From Actinomyces bovis (GTDB lineage: Bacteria > Actinomycetota > Actinomycetes > Actinomycetales > Actinomycetaceae), in the NCBI RefSeq assembly GCF_900444995.1, contig NZ_UAPQ01000007.1:1-64000 (forward strand): 64,000 nucleotides of DNA, in the 5' to 3' direction. The first letter of the stretch is position 1. Every line of letters begins with the position of its first letter. Made by a program: the position numbers and the translations under genes. This document shows, in pieces, positions 48,646 to 56,800 of this stretch. The notes below the pieces were generated by a model. The model saw only the letters and a list, made by a program, of their open reading frames with translations. It did no database searches and was not told the DNA's origin.

Positions 48646-48718
48646 TGGCTCCGACCGGCGTCGATCCGGTGACCTTTCGATTTTCAGTCGAACGCTCTAC
48701 CAACTGAGCTACAGAGCC
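48646..48718 (-). tRNA. tRNA-Phe (GAA), copy without encoded CCA
   Basis: Same 73-base body as the tRNA-Phe at 48299-48371, but the bases after the discriminator are CGA instead of CCA, so the end must be added by the CCA enzyme. It follows the second tRNA-Asp. Confidence 0.95.
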
Positions 48719-48768
48719 TGGGACTATCCGGCCCGGCCAGCTACTGGAACTGACCGGGCCAAAGTCCG

Positions 48769-48842
48769 CGACCTTGACGGGACTTGAACCCGCGACCTCC
48801 GCCGTGACAGGGCGGCGCGCTAACCAACTGCGCCACAAGGCC
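48769..48842 (-). tRNA. tRNA-Asp (GTC), copy 2
   Basis: Identical over its length to the tRNA-Asp at 48420-48493: GTC anticodon in CTGTCAC and acceptor GGCCTTG/CAAGGTC. The duplicated Asp-Phe pair is a tandem copy. Confidence 0.95.
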
Positions 48843-48886
48843 ATATTGTATTGTTCGGCAAATTGCCAGAATCACTGCACGATCCG

Positions 48887-48959
48887 TACCCCCAACGGGA
48901 TTCGAACCCGTGCTACCGCCGTGAAAGGGCGGGGTCCTGGGCCGCTAGACGATGGGGGC
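48887..48959 (-). tRNA. tRNA-Glu (TTC)
   Basis: Acceptor GCCCCCA/TGGGGGT with G-U at the first pair, anticodon loop CTTTCAC with anticodon TTC, T arm CGGG-TTCGAAT-CCCG and discriminator A. It is the first tRNA of the leftward Glu-Asp-Phe-Asp-Phe cluster. Confidence 0.95.
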
Positions 48960-49155
48960 CCACTAGGCCTCGGCGTCGTTGTGCCTCGAACCGGAAGGAA
49001 CACTATTGGCCATCATGCAAAGCGCGCAAATCGCTCGCACGTGAGCCTGCTCACCAGGCTAGCACGGGCTTTGAGTGCCTGCCTCAAAACCCAAGCGGCA
49101 CAGCACTTAACAACGCTTATCCCACAGGGCAGCCCACCCGTGGCAGGCTGGCCCC

Positions 49156-49548
49156 ATGACTCCTCCAGTGCAGCTCACAGACGCCGAGTTCGACGCCGCC
49201 GTCGACGACGCCCTAGCCCTCATCCCCGAAGAACTGGCTCAGGCGATGGACAACGTGGTCTTCCTGATCCAGGACGAGCCCGACCCGGAGCTACTCACCG
49301 CCGCTGATTACGACGAAGACGGCCTGCCCACCCTCTTGGGCCTATACGAAGGCACGCCCCTAACTGAACGGGACGAGTCCTGGAACCTAGTCCTGCCCGA
49401 CCGGGTGTTGATCTTCTCGGGTCCACTGTCCCGCTGGTGTCTAAGCCGCGAAGAGCTGGTCCGCGAGATTGCGATAACAGTCATTCACGAGGTGGCGCAC
49501 CACTTTGGCATCGACGACGACCGCCTGTGCGAACTCGGCTGGGAGTAG
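49156..49548 (+). CDS. small zincin-type metallopeptidase family protein
   Basis: 130 residues with the zinc-binding HEVAHHFGID at H111, E112 and H115, and D120 as the likely third ligand. It begins with LTDAEFDAAVDDALALIPEE, the usual start of this short metallopeptidase family in Actinobacteria. No signal peptide, so it is cytoplasmic. The substrate is unknown. A 196-bp gap separates it from the tRNA cluster and a 172-bp gap from the ABC gene downstream. Confidence 0.85.
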   Translation: MTPPVQLTDAEFDAAVDDALALIPEELAQAMDNVVFLIQDEPDPELLTAADYDEDGLPTLLGLYEGTPLTERDESWNLVLPDRVLIFSGPLSRWCLSREELVREIAITVIHEVAHHFGIDDDRLCELGWE

Positions 49549-49720
49549 CGGAGGCACAGTTATCGGGTCACCCACACCTCGTTCTATCTAAGGGTCTCCC
49601 CTGATTCCTCGCGCCCTTAACGGGCTACCCACGGACTCCCCCAAGTAGCTATGGGGTCTTTCCGGATACCGCCGTCAGTCCCTCGGAGCGAGGGCCGGCG
49701 ACTGCTGTTTTACCGCAATC

Positions 49721-52393
49721 ATGGGCCCCTCCGGCTCCGGCAAATCCACCCTCATGCACTGCCTAGCAGGTCTGGAAACCGTTACCTCCGGCACCATTGA
49801 CCTGGATGGGGAGGTGATCTCCTCCATGAGTCAGCGCCGCCTGACCAAGCTGCACCGCGAGCGCATTGGCTTCGTATTCCAGGCATTCAATCTGGTGCCT
49901 TCGCTGACTGCGGAGGAGAACATCACCCTGCCGCTGGATATTGCCCGCCACAAGGTGGATCGCGCCCACTTTGACCGGGTGGTCGACGCCGTCGGCCTGC
50001 GTGACCGCCTGGGGCACCGGCCCGCTGAGCTCTCCGGCGGCCTGCTACGCAAGCCCGTGGATAGCGCCCTAGCGGAGCAGCTGAAAACCATTGCGGGGGT
50101 ATCCATTGCCCGCCCCGTCTCCTCCCTGCAACTGACCCTGGTGGGCGCGGACCAAGCCCCCGTCTCCACCACCGGAGCTCCCTCCATAGCCATGCCCTTG
50201 TATGGCGACGAACGTGGCCTCACCCTGGTTTCCGGCGTCTATCCCAAGGGGGAGAGTCAGATCATCCTGGAGTCTGACGCTCTGCGTCGCTCGGGTCTGA
50301 AGGTTGGGGACCGCACGCATATCGTGGCCCTGGGCACACCTCGCGAGGTGGAGTTGGTGGGGGAGTTCAGCTTTGGCACCTCCATGGCGGGTGCGGTGCT
50401 GGTGGGCATGGACCCCGATTGGGTAATGCCCATGGCGGCCCCGGACGGCAAGGTCAGTTCGGTGGAAATCCAGGTGGCATCTGGCTCCGACGTCACCAAG
50501 GTGAAGGAGGCCGTAGCTGCCTCCTTGCCCGCAGACGCGCAAGTGCGCACCCGGGAAGAGGAAATTGCCGAGCAGAACCAGTTCGTCGAGAAGATCCTCG
50601 GCTACGTGCAGACCTTCCTGTTGGTCTTCGTGGTGCTGGCCATGTTTGTGGGTTCCTTCATCATCATGAACACCTTTGCGATGAGTGTGCGGCAGCGGCA
50701 GAAGGAGTTCGCGCTGCTGCGGGCGGTGGGGGCTTCCACCTTCTCGGTGTTCCTGACTGTGCTGCTGCAAGCGGTGGTGATCGGGCTGCTCGGCTCGGCA
50801 TTGGGGGTGCTGGGTGGCCTAGGCCTGACCCGGCTGCTGGTGGCGGGCCTGGAGGCGTATGGCATGCCACTGCCCGGCGGGGTGCCGATGACCAGCACCA
50901 TCATCGCGACGTCGATCGCAGTGGGTCTGCTGGTCACCATTGTGGGGGCGCTGCTGCCTGCCCGCGACGCCGCCCTAACCGCCCCGGTGGAGGCGATGCG
51001 GCAGGTTTCAGGCTCCCGCGAGAAGTCCCTGGTGTTGCGCAGCATTTTGGGGCTGCTGTTCACCGCTGCTGGGCTTGCAGGGGTACTGACCGCCTGGAAG
51101 GTGACTGGCCTAGGCCACCGTGGGCTGGTGCTCGGCGTCGGTGCCGGAGTGCTGCTGCTGGGGCTCTTGGTCTCCTCCCCCATTCTGTCGCGCCCGGTGA
51201 CGAGCTTGCTGGGGCTGCCGCTGCGGCTGCTGCGCCCCTCTGGGCGGCTGGGCACTCGAAATGTGGTGGCTGCTCCTCGGCGCACTGCCGCCACCTCTGC
51301 GGCCTTGCTAATCGGTGTGGCCCTGGTGAGTGCGGGCGCCACCATCACCGCCTCCATGAAGGAGTCGGTGCGGGAGATCGTCAACGATTCCATGCACGCG
51401 GACCTGCTGGTGCAGCCCGACGCCACGAACAGACTCCAGCCGATGGCGCCGGAATACAAGACGAAGATCAGCCAACTCCCGGGCGTGGCCGAGACCACCT
51501 CCCTGCGCATGAGCATGGTGTCGCTCACCGGGCAGGGCAAAGAGCCCGGCACCTCCGTTATCGCCGCCGTGGACGCCCCCTCTTATGTGCGCGCCTTCGA
51601 CCCGATCATGGTTTCCGGTTCCTTGGAGTGCCTTGACGACTCACATGTGGTGGCTTCGAAGAGCTCCGGCTTCCAGGAAGGCAAGCCGGTAACCGTCACT
51701 GGCCCCGCCGGCTCAGTGGAGGCCACCGTCTGCGGCATTTCGGACGCCAAAGGCTCAGGCAATGCCCTTTTCACCAATGCGGCTTTGGCCGCTCAGGTGG
51801 GCGACCTGCTGGGTTCCCCGCCGCTGAGCGCCCAAGAACTGCTGGATAACCCCCACGCCATGATGGTGACCTTGGCCCCCGGTGCGGACCTGGCTCAGGT
51901 ACGGGAGCAGATCAAGGACCTAGTGGCGCCGTCCTATGTGTTCCAGGTGCTGGATCAGAAGCAAATTTCGGATCAGGTGGGACAGCAGGCCAACCAGGCC
52001 CTGTCTGTGCTCTACGCCCTGCTGGGGCTGTCCATTGCTATTGCCATCCTGGGGATCGTCAACACGCTGGTGCTGAGCGTGTCTGAACGCACCCGGGAGA
52101 TCGGGCTGATGCGGGCGGTGGGCTTGGGCCGCTCCCAGTTGGCTGGGATCATCATGACTGAGTCGGTGCTCACAGCCGTGTATGGCACGGTGTTGGGGGC
52201 CGGTACTGGGCTCTTGCTGGCTGCAGCGTTACGCTCGTTCTTGGCCGATCGGGGTTTGAGCGTGCTCGTAATCCCCTGGGGCCAGCTAGCTGGCATGGTC
52301 ATCACTGCCGTGGTGGTGGGAGTGCTAGCCGCCTTGTGGCCCGCCCTGAGGGCCACGCGCCTGCCTGTGCTGGAAGCGATCGCCACTGAGTGA
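49721..52393 (+). CDS. truncated ABC ATPase fused in frame to an FtsX-type permease (probable deletion relic)
   Basis: 890 residues. The first 107 are a LolD/MacB-type ABC ATPase: Walker A GPSGSGKST (2-10), Q-loop FVFQAFN (Q54) and LSGG (104-107). The sequence then jumps straight to permease (LLRKPVDSALAEQLKTIAGV). Walker B, the catalytic Glu and the H-loop are missing, as are the permease's first membrane helix and the ATPase N-terminus; bases before the ATG still read FTAI in frame. Two FtsX domains remain (about residues 290-430 and 750-885) with a further helix pair between. Function as an ATPase is not possible. Probably an efflux or lipoprotein transporter fused by deletion. Confidence 0.7.
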   Translation: MGPSGSGKSTLMHCLAGLETVTSGTIDLDGEVISSMSQRRLTKLHRERIGFVFQAFNLVPSLTAEENITLPLDIARHKVDRAHFDRVVDAVGLRDRLGHRPAELSGGLLRKPVDSALAEQLKTIAGVSIARPVSSLQLTLVGADQAPVSTTGAPSIAMPLYGDERGLTLVSGVYPKGESQIILESDALRRSGLKVGDRTHIVALGTPREVELVGEFSFGTSMAGAVLVGMDPDWVMPMAAPDGKVSSVEIQVASGSDVTKVKEAVAASLPADAQVRTREEEIAEQNQFVEKILGYVQTFLLVFVVLAMFVGSFIIMNTFAMSVRQRQKEFALLRAVGASTFSVFLTVLLQAVVIGLLGSALGVLGGLGLTRLLVAGLEAYGMPLPGGVPMTSTIIATSIAVGLLVTIVGALLPARDAALTAPVEAMRQVSGSREKSLVLRSILGLLFTAAGLAGVLTAWKVTGLGHRGLVLGVGAGVLLLGLLVSSPILSRPVTSLLGLPLRLLRPSGRLGTRNVVAAPRRTAATSAALLIGVALVSAGATITASMKESVREIVNDSMHADLLVQPDATNRLQPMAPEYKTKISQLPGVAETTSLRMSMVSLTGQGKEPGTSVIAAVDAPSYVRAFDPIMVSGSLECLDDSHVVASKSSGFQEGKPVTVTGPAGSVEATVCGISDAKGSGNALFTNAALAAQVGDLLGSPPLSAQELLDNPHAMMVTLAPGADLAQVREQIKDLVAPSYVFQVLDQKQISDQVGQQANQALSVLYALLGLSIAIAILGIVNTLVLSVSERTREIGLMRAVGLGRSQLAGIIMTESVLTAVYGTVLGAGTGLLLAAALRSFLADRGLSVLVIPWGQLAGMVITAVVVGVLAALWPALRATRLPVLEAIATE

Positions 52394-52448
52394 ATCGTGT
52401 TTGAGTCCGGCTGGCCGTCCCTGATGCCAAGCGATTCCTGAGGTCATC

Positions 52449-53741
52449 ATGCGCCCACCCCACCAAGCTGCCCAACTGTCCCGCCGCAAACTCCTGGCGG
52501 TCTCGCTGAGCGCCACCACCCTGGCCGCCTGTGGCCGCGCTGCAAATTCGGCTGATTCGGTGGGGGCGGGCGCCACCTCAGCCTCCGCAGTTACGACGGC
52601 ACCTGCCACAGCAGCCCCCAGCCCCACGCTGGCCTCTCCCTCCGCCGGCCCGACGCCGTCGCCCACCCCAACACCTAGCCCAACTCCAACGGCCCTGGCA
52701 GGTTGGAGCCTGGAGCAGAAGGTGGGGCAGTTGCTGATGGTGGGCACCGACGCCACGGCAGCCTCCGGGACCGCCAGTTCAGCGATCACTGATCTGCACG
52801 TGGGCGGGGTGTTCCTTTCGGGGCGCTCGGGGGCGGGGGTGGCGGCGACGCGCCGCGTCGTGGATTCTTTGCGGGCCCTAGTGGGAGCGGATTCCACTCA
52901 CTCGACGCCGTTGCTGGTCTCCACGGACCAGGAGGGTGGGCAGGTGCAGGTGCTGCGCGGGCAGGGCTTCTCCCGCATGCCTGACGCCCTAGCGCAGGGC
53001 GGCCAGGGGGCCGGCTTAGCGGCCACGGCGGCGGGCTGGGCGCAGGAGTTAGCGGGGGCCGGGGTGAATATGAACCTGGCGCCCGTAGCTGACCTGGTGG
53101 ACCTGGCTAACCCGGGTGCAAACGCGCCAATTGGTGCTTTTGGGCGTGAATATGGGCATGACCTCGCTACGGTGCGGGCTGGGGTGGAGGCTTTTGCCGC
53201 CGGCATGGAGCAGGGCGGGATCATCCCCACGCTTAAGCACTTCCCTGGCCTGGGGCGTGTGGCTAAGAACACTGATGTTTCCTCCGGGGTGACGGATTCG
53301 CTGACCGGCCCGGATGACCCGGCGGTGGCTTTATTCGCGGAGCTGGCTAAGGCCAGCAGCAAGCGCGTGGTGATGGTCTCCTCCGCCTACTACACGCTGC
53401 TAGATGGCTCCGCACCGGCGGTTTTCTCCAAGGCGGTGGTCACGGACCTGCTGCGCAGCAAGCTGGGCTTTGGTGGTGTGGTCATCACCGACGACGTCTC
53501 GGCAGCGGCGCAGCTGGCCGCCTGGACGCCCGGCCAGCGCGCCGTCTGGACGCCCGGCCAGCGCGCCGTGTCTGCGGTGCGGGCGGGCTGTGACATTGTG
53601 CTGGCCTCCGGGGCACCGTGGCTGATCGGCGAGATGGCTGCTGCCCTGGTGTCTGCTGCACAAGCAGATGCGGCTTTTGCTGCGCAGGTGGATGCAGCGG
53701 TGGAGCGGGTGCTAGCCCTCAAGGCTCAGCTGCCTGGCTGA
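52449..53741 (+). CDS. GH3-family lipoprotein related to NagZ/LpqI
   Basis: 430 residues. Tat-like SRRKLLAVSL and a lipobox ending in Cys28 (LAAC) indicate an exported lipoprotein. A Pro/Thr/Ser-rich linker covers ~residues 45-80. The GH3 N-terminal barrel follows (GWSLEQKVGQLLMVGTD, LVSTDQEGGQVQVLRG, NLAPVADLVD, KHFPGLGRVAKNTD, GVVITDDVSAAAQ). The expected GHG and DSH residues of NagZ N-acetylglucosaminidases are replaced in the catalytic loop (GLG, NTDVS). A role in cell-wall recycling is likely but the acid/base is unclear. Two copies of WTPGQRAV lie near residues 359-374. Confidence 0.85.
   Translation: MRPPHQAAQLSRRKLLAVSLSATTLAACGRAANSADSVGAGATSASAVTTAPATAAPSPTLASPSAGPTPSPTPTPSPTPTALAGWSLEQKVGQLLMVGTDATAASGTASSAITDLHVGGVFLSGRSGAGVAATRRVVDSLRALVGADSTHSTPLLVSTDQEGGQVQVLRGQGFSRMPDALAQGGQGAGLAATAAGWAQELAGAGVNMNLAPVADLVDLANPGANAPIGAFGREYGHDLATVRAGVEAFAAGMEQGGIIPTLKHFPGLGRVAKNTDVSSGVTDSLTGPDDPAVALFAELAKASSKRVVMVSSAYYTLLDGSAPAVFSKAVVTDLLRSKLGFGGVVITDDVSAAAQLAAWTPGQRAVWTPGQRAVSAVRAGCDIVLASGAPWLIGEMAAALVSAAQADAAFAAQVDAAVERVLALKAQLPG
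53523..53570 (+). repeat. 24-bp in-frame tandem duplication in the GH3 gene
   Basis: Two copies of a 24-bp unit encoding WTPGQRAV, differing only at the last base. It inserts eight residues in the segment after the DDVSAAAQLAA strand of the barrel. Confidence 0.85.
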
Positions 53742-53839
53742 AGCCCGGAGCGCTCCCGCCACGGTTTGCGCGCAGCGGGAGATCGTCCGCACAGGTAGTC
53801 TGGTGGCGCTGCCGAAGCGGCCGAGCGTATGAGATTCTG

Positions 53840-54325
53840 ATGCTAGGCCTACTCCGCACCGCCTACGCGTCTCCCAAGAAAGCCGAGATCGTGTCACGTA
53901 ACACCACTCCCCCCAGTCCCCAGCCGACACTTGGCGAGCTGGTTGCCCGGATTTCAGAGAATATTTCCGGCCTGATCCACGGCGAGTTTGACCTGGCCAA
54001 AGCCAAGGCCAAGAACATGGGCCTCCAGATGGGTCTGGGCACAGGCCTGCTGGTGGGCGCCGCCGCCGTCGCCCTGTACGGCCTCGGGTTCCTATTCGAC
54101 GCCGCCGCCCGCGGCATCGGCGTATTTTTGCCCTTGTGGGCGGGCAAGCTCATCGTGGCCGTAGTGCTGCTGCTGATCGCAGCGATCCTGGGCCTGATCG
54201 GAGCTAAGAAACTCAAGGAAGGCAAGGCCTCCATGCCTGCCCCCCAGGAGGGCCTGAAGACCAGCGCCAAGACCCTCAAGTCCTCTATCGTCTCCGGTTT
54301 CCAGAAGGCACAGAACCATGACTGA
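53840..54325 (+). CDS. phage-holin-like (Act_Hol-X/DUF1469-type) membrane protein
   Basis: 161 residues from the ATG at 53840. A GTG at 53891 (VSRNTTPP) is an equally good start with 144 residues, and neither has a strong ribosome binding site. TLGELVARISENISGLIHGE and FDLAKAKAKNMGLQ, then two membrane helices (about 75-97 and 105-130), are typical of the putative actinobacterial holin-X family. The C-terminal tail is basic. It overlaps the DUF3618 gene by 8 bp, a common pairing in Actinobacteria; the pair probably acts in envelope biology. Confidence 0.8.
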   Translation: MLGLLRTAYASPKKAEIVSRNTTPPSPQPTLGELVARISENISGLIHGEFDLAKAKAKNMGLQMGLGTGLLVGAAAVALYGLGFLFDAAARGIGVFLPLWAGKLIVAVVLLLIAAILGLIGAKKLKEGKASMPAPQEGLKTSAKTLKSSIVSGFQKAQNHD

Positions 54326-55022
54326 CTCTGCCAAGGCTCCTGCCCCCACAATTGCCGAGTTGGAGGCCCGCCTGGCCCGCCAGCGCGAGTCACTAGCCTT
54401 CGACCTGGAGTCCCTGGGCTCACGGCTCGCCCCGGTATCGCTAAAGACTCAGGCTCGCGAACAAGTCAACAGCACTTTGGCTTCTCTGCGCGACCGCGCG
54501 GCCGCGCTGCGGGACGGCGGCAGTGCCGACGGCGTCGGGGAGGCTGCGGAGAGCCTGTCTGGCAAGCTCGGCAAGCTGCGTGAGCGCGCCGCCGATCTCT
54601 TGGAGACCAAGGGTGAGGATGACATCGCCGCTCCCGGCTCCCCCCTAGCAAATATCCGCACTCGGGCCGCCAAAGTCATGCGCGGCGATGCTGGGGCCTG
54701 CTGTGGCGGCTCAGCCTGCGGTTGCCCGGGGCGCAAACGCGCCACTGAAGCGCTGGGCAAGCTGTGCTCACGAGCCAAGGGGCTGGTGAGTCACCAGGAG
54801 GAACAGCCAGCGGTCTACGGCATCTATGCGGAGGCCACTGAGGCTGCCAGCAGCACAGCCAGCCCTGCTGGGTCCGCCGTGGAGGACCTGCCTACGCGCC
54901 TGCGCCACCTGCTAGACGATGCGCGCGACGGCGATCCGACTGCCCTAGCCGTAGCCACCGGTGTTGCCCTGTGCCTGACCGGAGTCGCCACGGTGGCTGT
55001 GGTGCGGGCGGTTCGCCGGTGA
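54318..55022 (+). CDS. DUF3618 domain protein with C-terminal membrane helix
   Basis: 234 residues. The N-terminal IAELEARLARQRESLAFDLESL is the DUF3618 pattern. The middle has a long Ala/Arg-rich helical stretch that may be a coiled coil (LRDRAAALRDG), a cysteine-rich patch (GACCGGSACGCPGRK, ~residues 126-140) and an Ala/Ser linker. One membrane helix lies at about residues 211-230, followed by a basic tail. It is co-translated with the holin-like gene before it and the 61-residue gene after it. Function unknown. Confidence 0.75.
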   Translation: MTDSAKAPAPTIAELEARLARQRESLAFDLESLGSRLAPVSLKTQAREQVNSTLASLRDRAAALRDGGSADGVGEAAESLSGKLGKLRERAADLLETKGEDDIAAPGSPLANIRTRAAKVMRGDAGACCGGSACGCPGRKRATEALGKLCSRAKGLVSHQEEQPAVYGIYAEATEAASSTASPAGSAVEDLPTRLRHLLDDARDGDPTALAVATGVALCLTGVATVAVVRAVRR

Positions 55023-55204
55023 GTTCGCCGGAGCGCACGCGGGACGTGGCTGAGATTGAGGCGCAGCTGCGGGCCTCACGGGAGGCCTTGGCGGCCGACG
55101 TCGACGCCCTGGCGGCGCGTTTCAGTCCCAAGGAGCAGGCCAAGCAGGCTGGGAAGCGGCTTGGTTACCGCCTCCGCTCCGCCCTTACCTCCCGCCGCAA
55201 GTGA
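55019..55204 (+). CDS. short DUF3618-like protein
   Basis: 61 residues from a GTG at 55019 whose last two bases lie in the stop codon of the previous gene. ERTRDVAEIEAQLRASREAL is a second DUF3618-like segment, followed by a basic tail (KEQAKQAGKRLGYRLRSALT). No membrane helix. It probably arose from or partners the upstream gene, which has the same N-terminal motif. Confidence 0.65.
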   Translation: MSSPERTRDVAEIEAQLRASREALAADVDALAARFSPKEQAKQAGKRLGYRLRSALTSRRK

Positions 55205-55400
55205 CGCCTCTGCGCTGGGGTTGCAGTGCTGCCGGGCCCTGGATGCATAAGCTCGCTTTGGAGAGGTGGGGTGCACCACCCCGGCAGCTCAGTTCAGGAA
55301 TGGCCTAGTTGCACTGAAACGATGTACGGTAGCGCCACGACACATTTGCCCATGAGATGCGCGCCCAGCGCGCCCAGAGACGTTGGAGGGGGTCGAGCCT

Positions 55401-55613
55401 ATGGGGCGCGGCCGTCAGAAGGCCAAGGCGACCAAGGTCGCACGGAAGCTCAAGTACTTCACCCCGGACACGGATTACGCGGCGTTGGAGCGTGAGCTCT
55501 CTGCGTCGTCCTCCGCCTCCGGTGACGAGATGGACTATGAGGCGCTGGCCTCTAAGTACGCCATTGCCGACGACGATGAGGACTGGGTTGAGGACGATGC
55601 GGCCCAGGTCTGA
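55401..55613 (+). CDS. DUF3073 family protein
   Basis: 70 residues from the ATG at 55401, preceded by GGAGGGGG. MGRGRQKAKATKVARKLKYF and the following DTDYAALERELS are the DUF3073 signature, a small basic-acidic protein conserved in Actinobacteria, usually near purine synthesis genes. The C-terminus is strongly acidic (DDDEDWVEDD). Function unknown. A strong terminator follows 23 bp after the stop. Confidence 0.9.
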   Translation: MGRGRQKAKATKVARKLKYFTPDTDYAALERELSASSSASGDEMDYEALASKYAIADDDEDWVEDDAAQV

Positions 55614-55635
55614 GCGTCGCTTTTGACAACGGCTG

Positions 55636-55669
55636 AAGGGCCGTGGGTTCGTCAGAGCCCACGGCCCTT
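55636..55669. terminator. terminator after DUF3073
   Basis: AAGGGCCGTGGG (55636-55647) and CCCACGGCCCTT (55658-55669) form a perfect 12-bp stem with a 10-base loop, followed by TCGC. It ends the rightward DUF3073 transcript. Confidence 0.8.
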
Positions 55670-55882
55670 TCGCATGCCTGCCCGCCGCACGCGTATGAGT
55701 GCGATCGTCTAGCCCACCCGGGCACTGGCCGCCACATGAACGCGCCGCTCGACGCGTACTGCGGCTCCTGCCCGGAGGTGAACCGCGACGCGCGCACCTC
55801 TTGGCATTCGCCCGTTCACAGGGCTCAGCGAGAACCGGCGTACTTGTGTGCTGGACCTCGGTGAGTCATACTTAAACCACTA

Positions 55883-55897
55883 GACCGACGGTCGGTC
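55883..55897. promoter_or_regulatory. TetR-type operator upstream of the TetR-MFS pair
   Basis: GACCGAC-G-GTCGGTC is a perfect 7+1+7 palindrome, 58 bp before the TetR start. Similar GACCG/CGGTC palindromes are bound by many TetR-family drug-efflux regulators, so this is the likely autoregulatory site. Confidence 0.7.
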
Positions 55898-55954
55898 GGA
55901 CACACTGAGGCGGAACCTCACTCCTGACCGCCACCACCCCCACTCGGAGCAACC

Positions 55955-56800
55955 ATGCCGCCCACCCGCCTAAACGCCTCGGCCCGCCGTGAGCAGATCC
56001 TGGACGCGGCGCAGGACCTGTTCCTGGCCAAGGGCTACGAGACCGCCACCATCGAGGACGTCCTGACCGCCGTCGGCATCGCAAAGGGCACCCTCTACCA
56101 TCACTTCCGCTCCAAGGAGGCGATCCTGGAGGCGATCGTCGCCCGCACCTGCGAGGAGGTCTCCCAGCGCTCCGCGCAAGCTGCAGAAGCCACCGCTGCC
56201 GCCCAGCTCCCCGCCCCTCAGCGCCTCCTGGCAGTGCTCGCCGCCGCCCGCGCCGACGACGAGGACATCGCCCTGTCCCAGCAGCTGCAGGCTGCGGGCA
56301 ATATGCGCTTCCACCTCATGTCCCTGACCCACGCCTACCGCCACCTGCACCCCCTCCTGACTCAGGTGGTGGCCGACGGCGTCGCCACGGGTGAGCTGCA
56401 CTCCACCGACCCGGCCGGCGACGTGGAGATCATCCTGGCCGCCGGCATGACACTGCTGGAGGGCGGGATCTTCTCCCCTGCAGATCTCACGGAGGCAGCG
56501 GAATCCGACGCCGACTCAAGGGCCCAGTCCGGGGAGGGGGCCGATGCGCCCGGGGGCGGGGCCAATGCACCCGCCTCTGCCGCCGCCTCGCACACAAGCA
56601 TCAGGACCGCTAACGGCACCGGTATCAGCACCGGTGCCTCCTGCACCCCCGGAGCCATCGCAGCCCGGCGTCGCACAGCCCTCATCCGCGCAGCGGCAGC
56701 CCTGCTCGGCGCAGATCTGACCTGGCCGCCCTCCCCGGCCGCAGCTGCCGCACCCTCTGACCCGGCCTCCCCCGCCCCGCCCCCAGGCAGCCCACAATGA
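55955..56800 (+). CDS. TetR-family regulator of the adjacent MFS transporter
   Basis: 281 residues. The N-terminal helix-turn-helix is clear: SARREQILDAAQDLFLAKGY, then TIEDVLTAVGIAKGTLYHHF. The helical ligand-binding domain runs to about residue 185. It is followed by a long Ala/Gly/Ser/Pro-rich insert and tail (~185-281), which is unusual for the family and may be disordered. It overlaps the MFS transporter start by 4 bp and has a palindrome upstream, so it probably represses the operon until a toxic ligand binds. Confidence 0.9.
   Translation: MPPTRLNASARREQILDAAQDLFLAKGYETATIEDVLTAVGIAKGTLYHHFRSKEAILEAIVARTCEEVSQRSAQAAEATAAAQLPAPQRLLAVLAAARADDEDIALSQQLQAAGNMRFHLMSLTHAYRHLHPLLTQVVADGVATGELHSTDPAGDVEIILAAGMTLLEGGIFSPADLTEAAESDADSRAQSGEGADAPGGGANAPASAAASHTSIRTANGTGISTGASCTPGAIAARRRTALIRAAAALLGADLTWPPSPAAAAAPSDPASPAPPPGSPQ

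Noticed and set aside
50419-51636. 405-residue frame inside the fused ABC gene
   Set aside because: It is the +1 shadow of a permease with clear membrane segments, and its composition is Gly/Arg-rich nonsense.
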